The translations under genes and the position numbers were made by a program. Of a stretch of 64,000 nt of DNA, positions 9,033-17,539 are shown piece by piece (the stretch's first letter is position 1; the number at the start of each line of letters is the position of its first letter). A model generated the notes under the pieces. The model had not been told where the DNA came from and ran no database searches. It was given only the letters and a program-made list of their open reading frames with translations. The DNA is from CAYOOT01 sp964405665 (lineage in GTDB: Bacteria; Bdellovibrionota_C; UBA2361; SZUA-149; CAZDWZ01), in assembly GCA_964405665.1 (NCBI GenBank), contig CAYOOT010000007.1:1-64000 (forward strand), written 5' to 3'.

Positions 9033-10697
9033 CTATTTTTTACTGGAAAGTAATTCCTTAGCGGATAATTCAAAATGTTTACTCACTTCTTTTCCGGCAA
9101 GCATTCCTGCTAAGTGTTTTACTTGCTCGTCTGGGGTCATTAATTTAACTTTAGTGTGCGCTCTGTTTCCCGATAAAACTTTTAATATTTCAAAATGATT
9201 GTCGGCAAAAGCGGCAACTTGCGGAGAGTGGGTGACTAAGATAACTTGTGTTTTTTTGGAAACTTTAAAGAGCTTTTCTCCGACAATTTGTGCTACGGCA
9301 CCGCTGATGCCGCTATCGACTTCATCAAAAATCTGTGTTCCGGCGGCGAGTCTTTCGTTTAAGATGGTTTTTAAAACAAGTAGAATTCGGGAAAGTTCTC
9401 CGCCGGAAGCAACTTTTCCTAAAGGCCGGGGTGGTTCTCCGGGGTTGGCGCTAATTAAGAATTCAACTTCATCGGCACCAAGAGCAGAGGAGGAAGCAGG
9501 TTTAATATCAACTACAAATTCTACTTGCTTCATGTTCAGTGTTTGGAGATTGGTTTTAATCTGCTTGGCTAAATCAATACCCAGTTTTGTTCTTGCTTTA
9601 GTGAGTTGCGCTTCATCTTTTCTGAGGATTTGTTCTGCCTCTGTCAATTGCTTTTCTAAAGTATTTAGATCAAGCCCGGAGGTATCCAGTTCGGCCAGCT
9701 CTTTTTTAATTTTTTCAAAGTAGCTAATTAGTTCAGCTTCTTTTTTATTATATTTTCTTTCCAGTCGGGCAATTTCGGCGATGCGTTCACGGAGCAGCTC
9801 CAAACGTTCCGGTTCGGCAATTAATGAAGAGCCATAGTCTTGCAGTTGAATTTTTGCTTCTTCAATTTGCACTTTGGCTGATTCTACTAATTGTAAAATC
9901 TCAGTAATTTTAGGATCAAGCTTGGTTGCTTGTCGGAGAATTGTTTCCATGGTTCCCAGATGTGTTTCCAGGGAAGTATCTTCACCATCAATTATTTCCA
10001 GACAAAGATTTAATTGCTTGCTGATATTTTCCAGATTAGAGAGCTTATGTTGTTCTTGTTCGAATTCTGCTCTGCCGCCAGGACGAAGGCCTGCTTTATT
10101 TAGTTCTTGATATTCAGTTTTGATTTTTTCTAGATAAAAATCCTGCTGTTCTTTGCTTTTTTGCAAGGAATCGATTTTTCTTTTAATGGAAATATAATTT
10201 TCATAACTTTTAGCTACTGCGTCTTTTAGTTCTTGTTTAATTCCGAAATTATCCAAAAGTTGTAAATGCTCTGCCGAATCCAGAAGAGTTTGTTGCTGAT
10301 GCTGGCCGGTAATATCAAGAAGATAGGGAGCAATTAATTGTAAGAGACTTGCTGTAACCAATCGGCCATTAATGTAAATTTTACTTTTCCCACTTTGATC
10401 GATTGTTCTTTTAATTAAAATTTCTTCTTCCAAAAGGATTTCATTTATTTCATCATTGGGAGTTGCTTCGAAATGTTTATGAGTTTTTCTGTAAAAAATT
10501 CCTTCCACAACGCAAGTGTTAGCACCGGAGCGAATTAAATCAGAGGAAGTTCTTTTTCCGGTTAAAAGATCCATTGATTTGAGAATGATTGATTTACCTG
10601 CTCCTGTCTCGCCAGTTAGAATATTTAAGCCGGGACCAAACTCAATTTCTAGATCTTCTACGGTTGCTAAATTTTGGATTCTTAAGATTGCTAACAT
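9033..10697 (-). CDS. recN: DNA repair protein RecN
   Basis: 554 residues, the usual length for this SMC-like ATPase, which acts in double-strand-break repair with RecA. Walker A is GETGAGKS (29-36). The centre is a long coiled coil with a break. The ABC signature is KVASGGELSRILLVLK, Walker B is TQIFDEVDSGISG and the D/H-loop region is VILVTHSPQVAAFAD. It lies head-to-tail with nadK and the nuoA-end genes, and 88 bases separate it from nadK. In many bacteria recN and nadK are neighbours, which supports both calls. Confidence 0.97.
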   Translation of the reverse strand: MLAILRIQNLATVEDLEIEFGPGLNILTGETGAGKSIILKSMDLLTGKRTSSDLIRSGANTCVVEGIFYRKTHKHFEATPNDEINEILLEEEILIKRTIDQSGKSKIYINGRLVTASLLQLIAPYLLDITGQHQQQTLLDSAEHLQLLDNFGIKQELKDAVAKSYENYISIKRKIDSLQKSKEQQDFYLEKIKTEYQELNKAGLRPGGRAEFEQEQHKLSNLENISKQLNLCLEIIDGEDTSLETHLGTMETILRQATKLDPKITEILQLVESAKVQIEEAKIQLQDYGSSLIAEPERLELLRERIAEIARLERKYNKKEAELISYFEKIKKELAELDTSGLDLNTLEKQLTEAEQILRKDEAQLTKARTKLGIDLAKQIKTNLQTLNMKQVEFVVDIKPASSSALGADEVEFLISANPGEPPRPLGKVASGGELSRILLVLKTILNERLAAGTQIFDEVDSGISGAVAQIVGEKLFKVSKKTQVILVTHSPQVAAFADNHFEILKVLSGNRAHTKVKLMTPDEQVKHLAGMLAGKEVSKHFELSAKELLSSKK

Positions 10698-10785
10698 AAC
10701 AACAAATTTTTAGGGTTTTTACTGATTGGCCCACTTTAGCTTAATTCCAAAAATTTGAAAATAAAAGTTGGGTATAATTTTTAGG

Positions 10786-11670
10786 TTATTGATTGGCCCA
10801 CTTCAGTTTCGTTGCGAGTATTTGAAAATAAGTGCGGACCGGAGATTTTACAAAATTTACATGATATTTTGAGGTGGTAACTTGGATTTGATCATCGGGA
10901 GTTAGTTCCATACCCTCTTGTCCGTCGATAGTAAGAAATACCGGATTGATTTTTGCTTTGTTTTCAGGACTTAAACTTAATTCAATAACTGAGTTGCCCG
11001 GAAGGACCAAGGGTCTGCTTGTTAAAGAATGGGGACAAATTGGGGTAATTAATACGGCATTAACTTGTGGGTGCACAATAGAGCCACCGGCAGCAAGGGA
11101 ATAGGCAGTAGAACCATTGGGCGTAGCAACGATTACTCCGTCGCCCCGAAGATTGGCGGCAAATTCTCCGTTAATTTTAATTTCTACAGAAAAAATCCGG
11201 GCCAGAGCTTCTTTGGTAATTACGACATCATTGATTGCGTAGTAAGTTTTTAACTTTTGTTTGTTCCTGATAACTTCGATTTGAAAGAGTTGTCTTTTTT
11301 CGATTTTAATTTTTTTTGCTAAAGTAAGATCCAGTACTTTGAAGATCTCTTTAGTGGTAATTTCTGTGAGAAAACCCAGAGTTCCCAGGTTAACTCCGAT
11401 GATGGTGGGAGAGATTTTTGAAGGATGTCGACAAGCGCTGATTAATGTGCCATCTCCACCGAGAACAATAAGAATATTGCATTTTTTTGTTAAATCTTCA
11501 CGCTTGAGAATTTTAGAAGAATCAATATTTACTAGCCCACTTGTTTCTTGATCAATTACGAATTCAATTCTTTTTTTTTGCAGATAAGCGATTAAACTTT
11601 TGGTTAAAGGTTTTGCTTTGGAATGATTTAATTTGGCAACGATACCAATTTTTAATTTATTATTGCTCAT
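10786..11670 (-). CDS. nadK: NAD kinase
   Basis: 294 residues. It phosphorylates NAD to NADP using ATP or polyphosphate. Diagnostic motifs are IVLGGDGTLISACR (GGDG motif), GVNLGTLGFLTE and TPNGSTAYSLAAGGSIVHP, followed by the conserved PICPHSLTSRPLVLP. Its 5' end overlaps the upstream lipoprotein gene by 11 bases, so translation is probably coupled. With nadE two genes away, two steps of NAD(P) metabolism are grouped here. Confidence 0.97.
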   Translation of the reverse strand: MSNNKLKIGIVAKLNHSKAKPLTKSLIAYLQKKRIEFVIDQETSGLVNIDSSKILKREDLTKKCNILIVLGGDGTLISACRHPSKISPTIIGVNLGTLGFLTEITTKEIFKVLDLTLAKKIKIEKRQLFQIEVIRNKQKLKTYYAINDVVITKEALARIFSVEIKINGEFAANLRGDGVIVATPNGSTAYSLAAGGSIVHPQVNAVLITPICPHSLTSRPLVLPGNSVIELSLSPENKAKINPVFLTIDGQEGMELTPDDQIQVTTSKYHVNFVKSPVRTYFQILATKLKWANQ

Positions 11671-12079
11671 TAAAATCTTTTCCAGCGATGATTGAGGTAA
11701 TTCTTCCGGGCACTGAGGTCAGGGAATTGTAAGGTTGGAGCACGATTTCCTTGCTTTCTTCAGGAAGAGCAGAGCTAAAATAAAGTGGTTGAAATCCTGC
11801 CAAGACCATGCCGGCATTCCCCAAAAGATAAAGAGCATAAGGAGGAAATATTACTGCAGTTCCAATATTAGTGATGCTTTGACCCAGGCCTTGGCCATAG
11901 AACCAATGATTAAGATATTGATCCAGTTTTTCTTGGTTATTATTTTGATCTTTAACTACAGCAGTAAGTTCTTTAAGATTAAGTTCGCTTAATTGAGGAT
12001 TAGTTTTTTCCATAGTTGCAGAGCAACTTAAAACGCATAAAATAAATGTCAGTTGAAAAAATTTCTTATAGCCAGTCAA
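11660..12079 (-). CDS. small putative lipoprotein
   Basis: 139 residues. The N-terminus is a lipoprotein signal: basic start, hydrophobic FFQLTFILCVL, then the lipobox VLSC with Cys near residue 19. The mature part has a hydrophobic stretch (IGTAVIFPPYALYLLGNAGMV) that could associate with membrane. I do not recognise the family. It overlaps nadK by 11 bases and nuoA by 14 bases, so it is part of a compact minus-strand transcript nuoA - lipoprotein - nadK. Confidence 0.7.
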   Translation of the reverse strand: MTGYKKFFQLTFILCVLSCSATMEKTNPQLSELNLKELTAVVKDQNNNQEKLDQYLNHWFYGQGLGQSITNIGTAVIFPPYALYLLGNAGMVLAGFQPLYFSSALPEESKEIVLQPYNSLTSVPGRITSIIAGKDFNEQ

Positions 12080-12422
12080 GAATTCCTCTTCTCCAGATAT
12101 AGAGTAAGCCTACGGATAAAATCAGGACGAACGACAGCATCGCATAAAAACCTTGCCAACCTAAGTGATAAGCTTGAATTGCCCATGGATAAAGAAAGAC
12201 AATTTCCAAATCAAACAAAATAAAAATCATGCCCACAAGATAAAACTTAACGCTAAATCTTTCCTCGGCACTTCCTGTGGCTAGTGTTCCGCACTCAAAA
12301 GGTTCATCCTTTACTTTGCTTTCTCTTCTGGGGCCAATAAAGATTGAAAGCAAAAGCATCGTCACAACAAAACCGCCGGCAAGTATTGCCAGGACTAAAA
12401 TTGGGAAATAGGAATCAAACAT
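12066..12422 (-). CDS. nuoA: NADH-quinone oxidoreductase subunit A
   Basis: 118 residues with three membrane helices, as expected for NuoA/ND3, a membrane-arm subunit of complex I near the quinone site. The conserved loop is KDEPFECGTLATGSAEERFSV, with the key Cys in the ECG motif, followed by FYLVGMIFILFDLEIVFLYPW. The remaining nuo genes are not in the window. In most genomes nuoA begins the nuoABCD... operon, but here it is followed by a lipoprotein gene and nadK. The protein looks intact. Confidence 0.95.
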   Translation of the reverse strand: MFDSYFPILVLAILAGGFVVTMLLLSIFIGPRRESKVKDEPFECGTLATGSAEERFSVKFYLVGMIFILFDLEIVFLYPWAIQAYHLGWQGFYAMLSFVLILSVGLLYIWRRGILDWL

Positions 12423-12495
12423 TATTTTCTCCGGTATTAATTATTTTCCTGAGGATAATATAATAGGGTTTATTTCTACAATAGGGGAAAATTAT

Positions 12496-12647
12496 GAGAC
12501 TGTAAGCTAAACTGTGTAATTTCCAATATCCGTTCGGAGCGCGGACTAAAGGGCAAGGTGCCTTGCAAGTTCGCGCTCCGAACGTATTATGCTTTTAATT
12601 ACATATACGGAAATTCTAATTAATTACACAGTATAATTTACTGTCTC
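12496..12647. repeat. nested inverted-repeat element (MITE-like) with GCGGAC-type core
   Basis: About 152 bases in the nuoA-nadE gap. The outer arms GAGACTGTAAGCTAAACTG and (inverted) CAGTATAATTTACTGTCTC pair imperfectly. The inner arms CGTTCGGAGCGCGGAC and GTTCGCGCTCCGAACG pair almost fully. The core resembles the GGAGCGCGGACTTTAGTCCGC unit found at 15513, 24998 and 54420, but its palindrome has diverged. Confidence 0.8.
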
Positions 12648-12697
12648 GCAATTATATTCATAACCTATTATAATTGTTTATAAAAGTTAAAACGAGC

Positions 12698-14647
12698 TTA
12701 AGAGAGTATGGAAAGTTCTTTAACAAAGCCGGAATTCAGAATAGGGAATCTGCACCAAGTCTTGGGATCACTACTTTGGTCATCAAGGTGAAAGGATGGA
12801 GCGTAGCGCTCGCGTTTCCATTGGTTCTTGCACCAGAGAGTGAAGAATTTTTTAATCCAAGAATTAATGTCATTTTTAGAATATTGCGGGAATTTTTTAA
12901 TGAGATTTTCTGAAATCTGTACAGGTAAGAGTTTTTCCAAAAATGCTGCACGCTCGACGGCAGTTAGAAATTCATAAGGCATTAAGTCCTCTTCATCAGT
13001 TTGTTTGCTGCCCTTTGGTCGAAGCTCGGCAGTGGGTTCTTGTTCATTAACATATTTAAGAGCAGGGATTTTTATTTTTCCTTCCACTCCTTTAAGTTCT
13101 AACCATTTAAGCCAAGTGCGTAAATAAGCTTTATCAATTCCACCAATGGGCATTAAAGAGCCGGCGGTGTCTCCATCCATTGTGGCATAGCCAACTGCTG
13201 CTTCCGAGCGATTACTGGTAACTAGCAATAAGGCATTTCTTAAATTAGCAAACATCCAAGCCGATGGCGCACGAACACGGGCTTGAATATTTTGTAAAGT
13301 GATGTCATCAGTTTCCCAAGTTAATTTACGAGCAATACTTTTTTCTATCAGTTCACAATAATCTTTAATAATCTTACTGATGTTTAGTTCGACAAATTCT
13401 GCCCCAATTCCTTGGGCAACTTTTTCTGCCGCATTTCTTGTAGTCTCGCTGCTATTGTCTGTTGCTTGATAAACACAAAGTAAAAGCTTTTGGCAGAGCT
13501 CGGGGACGGTTTTGGCTACGATTTTTTTAAGACCTAATTTTTGTATTAAGACTTCGATCCCCAGTTCTTTAACAGCTAATTCCAACATTAAATAAACTAA
13601 AGAAGACACCGCCGAAGAATCAGCACCACCACTTAAAGAAACCACAAAACCTTGGGACTTACTTTTTCTTAGATAATCAAAGAGTCCGAGAGAGACTGCC
13701 CTGGTAAATTCTTCTTCTTTGATAGAATCTCCAAGTTCCCAATTTTCTTGAGTTGTGGAATTTCCTTTTTCATTTACTTCTTTAATTTTAAAATCAATTT
13801 TTATTTCCTTGTCCTTATCATCGACAAACATTTTCTTTTTTTTCTTTCTTATTTCTTCAAGATCAACAACAGCTGAAGTTAAGACTACATCTTGATAAGA
13901 AAATCTTGGCCCAATTTCGATTATTTCTCCGCAATTGGCAATAATTGTTCCGGCATCATAGATGGCCCGTCCGCTATCATTGCCTAAATGATTGCTATAG
14001 ACATAAGCGGAATTGAATTCTTTTGAACCATTAGCCACTAGTTTTTTTCTGACTTCTAATTTACCCAGAGAAAAATGACTGGCACTGGGATTTAGAATTA
14101 TTTCCACTCCGTGCTCGGCGAGTTTATAGCCCGGACGATCTTTTACCCAGGCGTCTTCACAAATTTCAAAGCCGATTTTTATTCCGGAAAAATTAAAAAA
14201 AACATCTCCGATTGGATAAACTCTCTGAGCAAAAGCAGCTAATTTTGTTTTATCCTTGGGCCAAGGTTTAAACCAACGTTGTTCATAATAAATTCCTTCT
14301 GAGGCCAGATAGCGTTTAGCAACAAAACCGCAAATTTCTTTGTTGGCAATAAGACAGGCTGTATTATAAAGAGCATCTTCTAAAAAAATCGGTAGGCCAA
14401 GGGCGACTACAATTCCTTCAGTAAAGGGAACAATTTCTTCTAATACAGCAAAAGAAGTTTCAATTAGGCCTTTGTTAAAAAAAGCATCTTCACAACCATA
14501 GCCGGTGATACAAAGCTCCGGCAGACAAAGAATTCCTACATTTTCTTTTTTGGCTTTTTCAATTGCCTGCAAGATATTTTTTTTGTTCCCTTCCCAATCA
14601 AGAGGGGTTTGGTTTAAGCAGGCAGAGGCTAGTTTGATGAGAGTCAT
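12698..14647 (-). CDS. nadE: glutamine-dependent NAD+ synthetase
   Basis: 649 residues, the two-domain form. The N-terminal nitrilase-type glutaminase carries the Glu of LCLPELCITGYG, a Lys in the central region and the Cys of IGFEICEDAW. The C-terminal synthetase carries the ATP-pyrophosphatase loop SLSGGADSSAVSSL and, later, TSNRSEAAVGYATMDGD. It converts deamido-NAD to NAD with ammonia from glutamine. It is followed downstream by an inverted-repeat element and then nuoA on the same strand. The AT-rich linker between the domains (KKKKKMFVDDKDKEIKIDF) is longer than usual. Confidence 0.96.
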   Translation of the reverse strand: MTLIKLASACLNQTPLDWEGNKKNILQAIEKAKKENVGILCLPELCITGYGCEDAFFNKGLIETSFAVLEEIVPFTEGIVVALGLPIFLEDALYNTACLIANKEICGFVAKRYLASEGIYYEQRWFKPWPKDKTKLAAFAQRVYPIGDVFFNFSGIKIGFEICEDAWVKDRPGYKLAEHGVEIILNPSASHFSLGKLEVRKKLVANGSKEFNSAYVYSNHLGNDSGRAIYDAGTIIANCGEIIEIGPRFSYQDVVLTSAVVDLEEIRKKKKKMFVDDKDKEIKIDFKIKEVNEKGNSTTQENWELGDSIKEEEFTRAVSLGLFDYLRKSKSQGFVVSLSGGADSSAVSSLVYLMLELAVKELGIEVLIQKLGLKKIVAKTVPELCQKLLLCVYQATDNSSETTRNAAEKVAQGIGAEFVELNISKIIKDYCELIEKSIARKLTWETDDITLQNIQARVRAPSAWMFANLRNALLLVTSNRSEAAVGYATMDGDTAGSLMPIGGIDKAYLRTWLKWLELKGVEGKIKIPALKYVNEQEPTAELRPKGSKQTDEEDLMPYEFLTAVERAAFLEKLLPVQISENLIKKFPQYSKNDINSWIKKFFTLWCKNQWKRERYAPSFHLDDQSSDPKTWCRFPILNSGFVKELSILS

Positions 14648-14683
14648 ATTAGTAACTTAAAATTATCATGACATTGCTATTGC

Positions 14684-14840
14684 AGCAGGCTGCGGACGAG
14701 GACCCTCCTTCGCTAAAGCTTGGGAGGGCAAGCTGTCCACGGTCCAGTAAAAGTCAAACCCTAAAAAATCTTTAAGTGTGAGATTATTTAGTGATCACAT
14801 TTCTCTGGACTGCGAACGTTCCTGTTCACAGTCTGCTGCT
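14684..14840. repeat. composite palindromic element between nadE and tRNA-Leu
   Basis: The imperfect terminal arms GCAGCAGGCTGCGGAC (left) and GTTCACAGTCTGCTGC (right) are inverted. Inside, GACCCTCCTTCGCTAAAGC and TTGGGAGGG form a second palindrome, resembling the one at 50703-50730. The left side also carries GCTGCGGACGAGGAC, the sequence that makes up the tandem array at 55.3 kb. It appears to be two repeat families nested in one spot. Confidence 0.7.
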
Positions 14841-14848
14841 AAATGAAA

Positions 14849-14932
14849 TGCCCTGGAGGAGATTCGAACTCCTACGTCATTTCTGACACAAGGACCTCAA
14901 CCTTGCCTGTCTACCAGTTTCAGCACCGGGGC
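14849..14932 (-). tRNA. tRNA-Leu (GAG)
   Basis: Minus-strand class II tRNA with a long variable arm (84 nt). The acceptor is GCCCCGG with CCAGGGC (one C-A mismatch), the anticodon stem-loop is CAAGGTTGAGGTCCTTG with anticodon GAG, and the T arm is GGAGTTCGAATCTCC. CCA is not encoded. It follows secG on the same strand; the order secG then tRNA-Leu(GAG) is also seen in Escherichia coli (secG-leuU), so co-transcription is likely. Confidence 0.93.
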
Positions 14933-14933
14933 C

Positions 14934-15022
14934 TGTCATTGCGAGCGAAGCGAAGCAATCTAACTGTCGGGTTTACCCAAGAAACAACACGGTTAGATTG
15001 CTTCGCTTCGCTCGCAATGACA
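14934..15022. repeat. 89-bp MITE-like element with perfect 31-bp inverted repeats
   Basis: The left arm (14934-14964) and right arm (14992-15022) are perfect inverted copies around a 27-base spacer. The core is GCGAGCGAAGCGAAGCAATC, a motif known from repeats in many unrelated bacterial genomes. It lies between secG and tRNA-Leu, two bases from the mature 5' end of the tRNA, so a transcript from secG would carry a 31-bp hairpin directly before the tRNA. A degenerate relative is at 30606-30650. Confidence 0.93.
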
Positions 15023-15030
15023 AGTACTTT

Positions 15031-15426
15031 CTATTTGCTTACAGGAGCAGTGCTTTCTGTAGCAGTAGTTGTTCCTTCAGTTGTTGTTGCAGGTATATTT
15101 TCTGTCGTTTCAGGAGTTGCTGTTGTTGGTGTAGCAGGAGCGCTTGTGCTGCTTGTCGCCGGAAGATTTTGGAAAATTTCTCCTCGATTAATAGTTCGAT
15201 GTTTGACACTGGATGCAAGAAACACCGAAGTGCACATAAAAATTAATGCAGAATAAGTTGTTACTTTAGAAAGTAGGCTATCAGCTCCACTGGCACCAAA
15301 TAGAGTGTTACTACCTCCACCGAATGTTGCTCCTACATCAGCACCTTTGCCTTGCTGCAAAAGCACGATTAAGATCAAAAAAATTGAAACACAGATATGA
15401 ACTACAGTTATAATTTGTTCTAACAC
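15031..15426 (-). CDS. secG: preprotein translocase subunit SecG
   Basis: 131 residues. Two membrane helices are evident (about 5-22 and 55-73), joined by the typical Gly-rich loop QQGKGADVGATFGGGSNTLFG. It is the small subunit of the SecYEG channel. The C-terminal 45 residues are an unusually Thr/Ala/Pro-rich low-complexity tail (APATPTTATPETTENIP). The order tpiA-secG-tRNA-Leu is conserved in many proteobacteria. The stop lies 8 bases from an 89-bp inverted-repeat element. Confidence 0.95.
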   Translation of the reverse strand: MLEQIITVVHICVSIFLILIVLLQQGKGADVGATFGGGSNTLFGASGADSLLSKVTTYSALIFMCTSVFLASSVKHRTINRGEIFQNLPATSSTSAPATPTTATPETTENIPATTTEGTTTATESTAPVSK

Positions 15427-15510
15427 TTTAAATTTTCTCCAAAACTAGGATCTCCTTTTATCTAGCTGTTTATTACTAGTCAATCCTCTGTTAATAAATA
15501 TTTGCTACTA

Positions 15511-16299
15511 CTAGCGGACTAAAGTCCGCGCTCCCCCTTTAGCTAAGCGCCCTTTTTTAATAAGTTCAGAAAAAACGTCCGGCTTTAAGCTAGCTCCTCC
15601 CACTAATGCCCCAGAAACATTTTCTAAAGACATAATTTCTGAAATATTTTCAGGGGAAACTGAGCCGCCATACAAAATCGGAACGGTTTTTCCATAAGCT
15701 GGAAAGAGTAAAATTAATTCCTCTCTAATACTGTCATGTAATCTGGAAATGATTTGAGGAGTGGCTGCTTTACCAGTTCCAATTGCCCAAATCGGCTCAT
15801 AGGCGACAATTAATTTTTTTGCTTCCTGATCACTGATTCCTTGAAGAGAAATTTTAAGTTGATTTAAAACTTCCAAAGCTCCGGCACCGCTTTCTGAAAA
15901 TTCTTTTTCTCCAACACAGACAATTGGTTTAATTCCGTGTTTTAAACAAGCCTTTGCTCTTTTAGAAACGTCCGCACTATTTTCGCCATAGAATTGTCGA
16001 CGTTCAGAATGTCCAACAATTGCATATTCTACTCCAAACTCAAGTAACATCGGAGCGGAAACTTCTCCCGTATGGGCTCCCGAATCTAACCAGTGAACAT
16101 TTTGCGTTCCTAAAGCTACGCCATCGATAAATCCCAAGTAGTCATGAGTGACACCAAGATATAAATAGGGTGGTGCAAAAACTACATCTTTCCCCCCATT
16201 TTCCAATGCACTGAATTCTTTGCGAAAAATATCAGCATAAGCTGAAATTTTTCCGATGGACATATTCATTTTCCAATTGGCAACAAAAAGTATTTGCAT
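15511..16299 (-). CDS. tpiA: triosephosphate isomerase
   Basis: 262 residues. It interconverts dihydroxyacetone phosphate and glyceraldehyde 3-phosphate. Visible motifs are the N-terminal VANWKMN (Lys), AIVGHSERR (His), and YEPIWAIGTGKAA (the catalytic Glu and loop 6). The phosphate-binding YGGSV and LVGGASL follow. The C-terminal residues KGGARTLVR do not look like a normal TIM end and are encoded by a palindromic repeat that supplies the stop codon. It lies 10 bases downstream of gapA, without pgk between them. Confidence 0.97.
   Translation of the reverse strand: MQILFVANWKMNMSIGKISAYADIFRKEFSALENGGKDVVFAPPYLYLGVTHDYLGFIDGVALGTQNVHWLDSGAHTGEVSAPMLLEFGVEYAIVGHSERRQFYGENSADVSKRAKACLKHGIKPIVCVGEKEFSESGAGALEVLNQLKISLQGISDQEAKKLIVAYEPIWAIGTGKAATPQIISRLHDSIREELILLFPAYGKTVPILYGGSVSPENISEIMSLENVSGALVGGASLKPDVFSELIKKGRLAKGGARTLVR
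15513..15534. repeat. single REP-like unit overlapping the tpiA 3' end
   Basis: AGCGGACTAAAGTCCGCGCT is followed by CC. It has a 7-bp stem GCGGACT/AGTCCGC and the same flank as units at 24998 and 54420. It lies inside the tpiA reading frame and encodes its final residues. Confidence 0.9.
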
Positions 16300-16309
16300 G
16301 AAAAATTTA

Positions 16310-17308
16310 TTACTTTGCCATCATTTTTAATAAATCAATCATTCGATTGCAAAAACCCATTTCGTTATCATACCAGGCAAGAACTTTGATTAAGCGATTT
16401 CCAATGACCATGGTGCTGGGTAAATCTACTGTGGAAGAAGCCGGATTGCCGTTGAAATCACAGCTCACAAGTGGTTCATTACTGCATTCTAGAATGCCAA
16501 CCAAAGGACCTTTAGCTGCACTGATAAAAGCATTGTTTAAATCGGAGATTGTCACATCTCTTTCAACTTCACAAACAAAATCAACTAAGGACACATTCGG
16601 TGTGGGCACACGCACAGCCAGGCCATCAAGTTTTCCTCTAAGCTCAGGAATAACCAAGGCCAGCGCTTTAGCAGCCCCGGTAGAAGTAGGGATCATCGAA
16701 AGTGCTGCTGCTCTTGCTCTTCTTAAATCTTTATGAGGAAGATCGAGGATTTGTTGATCGTTGGTATAAGAATGGATTGTAGTCATTAATCCTCTTACAA
16801 TACCAAAATTTTCAAGAATAACTTTGGCAACAGGGGCCAGACAATTAGTAGTGCAGGAACCATTGGATACAATTTTGTGTTGGTCTTTGTTAAAAAGATG
16901 ATCGTTTACTCCACAAACCACAGTTAAGTCTGCATCATTTGCTGGAGCAGAGATGATGACATGCTTGGCGCCGGCTTCAAGGTGTGCTGCTGCCTGATCC
17001 CTTTTGGTAAAAATCCCGGTGCATTCCAAAACAACATCTACTTCTGAATCCTTCCAGGGTAATTTTCTGGGATCTTTTTCACAAGAAATCCTGACTTTTT
17101 TCCCGTTAATTATTATTGAATTATCATCTGGCTTCACATCTCCAGTAAATTTCCCATGAATTGAGTCGTATTTTAGCAAGTGAGAGAGAGTTTTAGCATC
17201 AGTTAAGTCATTTACAGCGACCAATTCCAGGTGTTGATTTCCCATTGCCGCCCGAACTATATTTCTTCCGATTCGTCCAAACCCATTGATTGCGTATTTA
17301 ATACTCAT
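16310..17308 (-). CDS. gapA: glyceraldehyde-3-phosphate dehydrogenase, type I
   Basis: 332 residues, full length. The NAD-binding start is YAINGFGRIGRNIVR, and the catalytic Cys lies in SNGSCTTNCLAPVAKV. The His is in TTIHSYTNDQ, and the phosphate-site region is RRARAAALSMIPTSTGAAKAL. The Asp after the second strand (AVNDLTD) is typical of NAD-preferring forms. It heads a gapA-tpiA-secG-tRNA-Leu group on the minus strand. Phosphoglycerate kinase, often between gap and tpi, is absent here. Confidence 0.97.
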   Translation of the reverse strand: MSIKYAINGFGRIGRNIVRAAMGNQHLELVAVNDLTDAKTLSHLLKYDSIHGKFTGDVKPDDNSIIINGKKVRISCEKDPRKLPWKDSEVDVVLECTGIFTKRDQAAAHLEAGAKHVIISAPANDADLTVVCGVNDHLFNKDQHKIVSNGSCTTNCLAPVAKVILENFGIVRGLMTTIHSYTNDQQILDLPHKDLRRARAAALSMIPTSTGAAKALALVIPELRGKLDGLAVRVPTPNVSLVDFVCEVERDVTISDLNNAFISAAKGPLVGILECSNEPLVSCDFNGNPASSTVDLPSTMVIGNRLIKVLAWYDNEMGFCNRMIDLLKMMAK

Positions 17309-17539
17309 TGGTTTCCCCTTGTTAAACTGTTTAAAAATTCATATACCCCAGCATGCAAAAACATTGCACAGCTGATATGAAGCCATTGCGTTAACTAAAA
17401 AAAAGTGTGTGTTTAAGCACTTTTGTTGTTGTTAAACTGCAGAGGTAAATTGTCAATTCGTCTATGACAAAAGTCATTTTTGAATTAACAGACTGTGCAA
17501 CAAAAGTAAATTGATTTGAAAATTTAGGAAGGTTTGTTT
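17309..17539. promoter_or_regulatory. divergent promoter region gapA / tolQ
   Basis: 231 bases between divergent gapA and the tol operon; promoters for both must lie here or nearby. A 7-bp hairpin (AAAAGTG / CACTTTT, 17401-17424) is visible. TAGGAAGG at 17525-17532 is the tolQ ribosome-binding site. I cannot define -35/-10 boxes with confidence. Confidence 0.45.

Noticed and set aside
14843..15256. Plus-strand ORFs over tRNA-Leu, the 89-bp element and secG
   Set aside because: Low-complexity mirror of the SecG Thr/Ala tail and tRNA sequence; no independent support.
17401..17424. Hairpin AAAAGTG/CACTTTT as a terminator
   Set aside because: AT-rich 7-bp stem with a 10-base loop located between divergent promoters, not after a gene.
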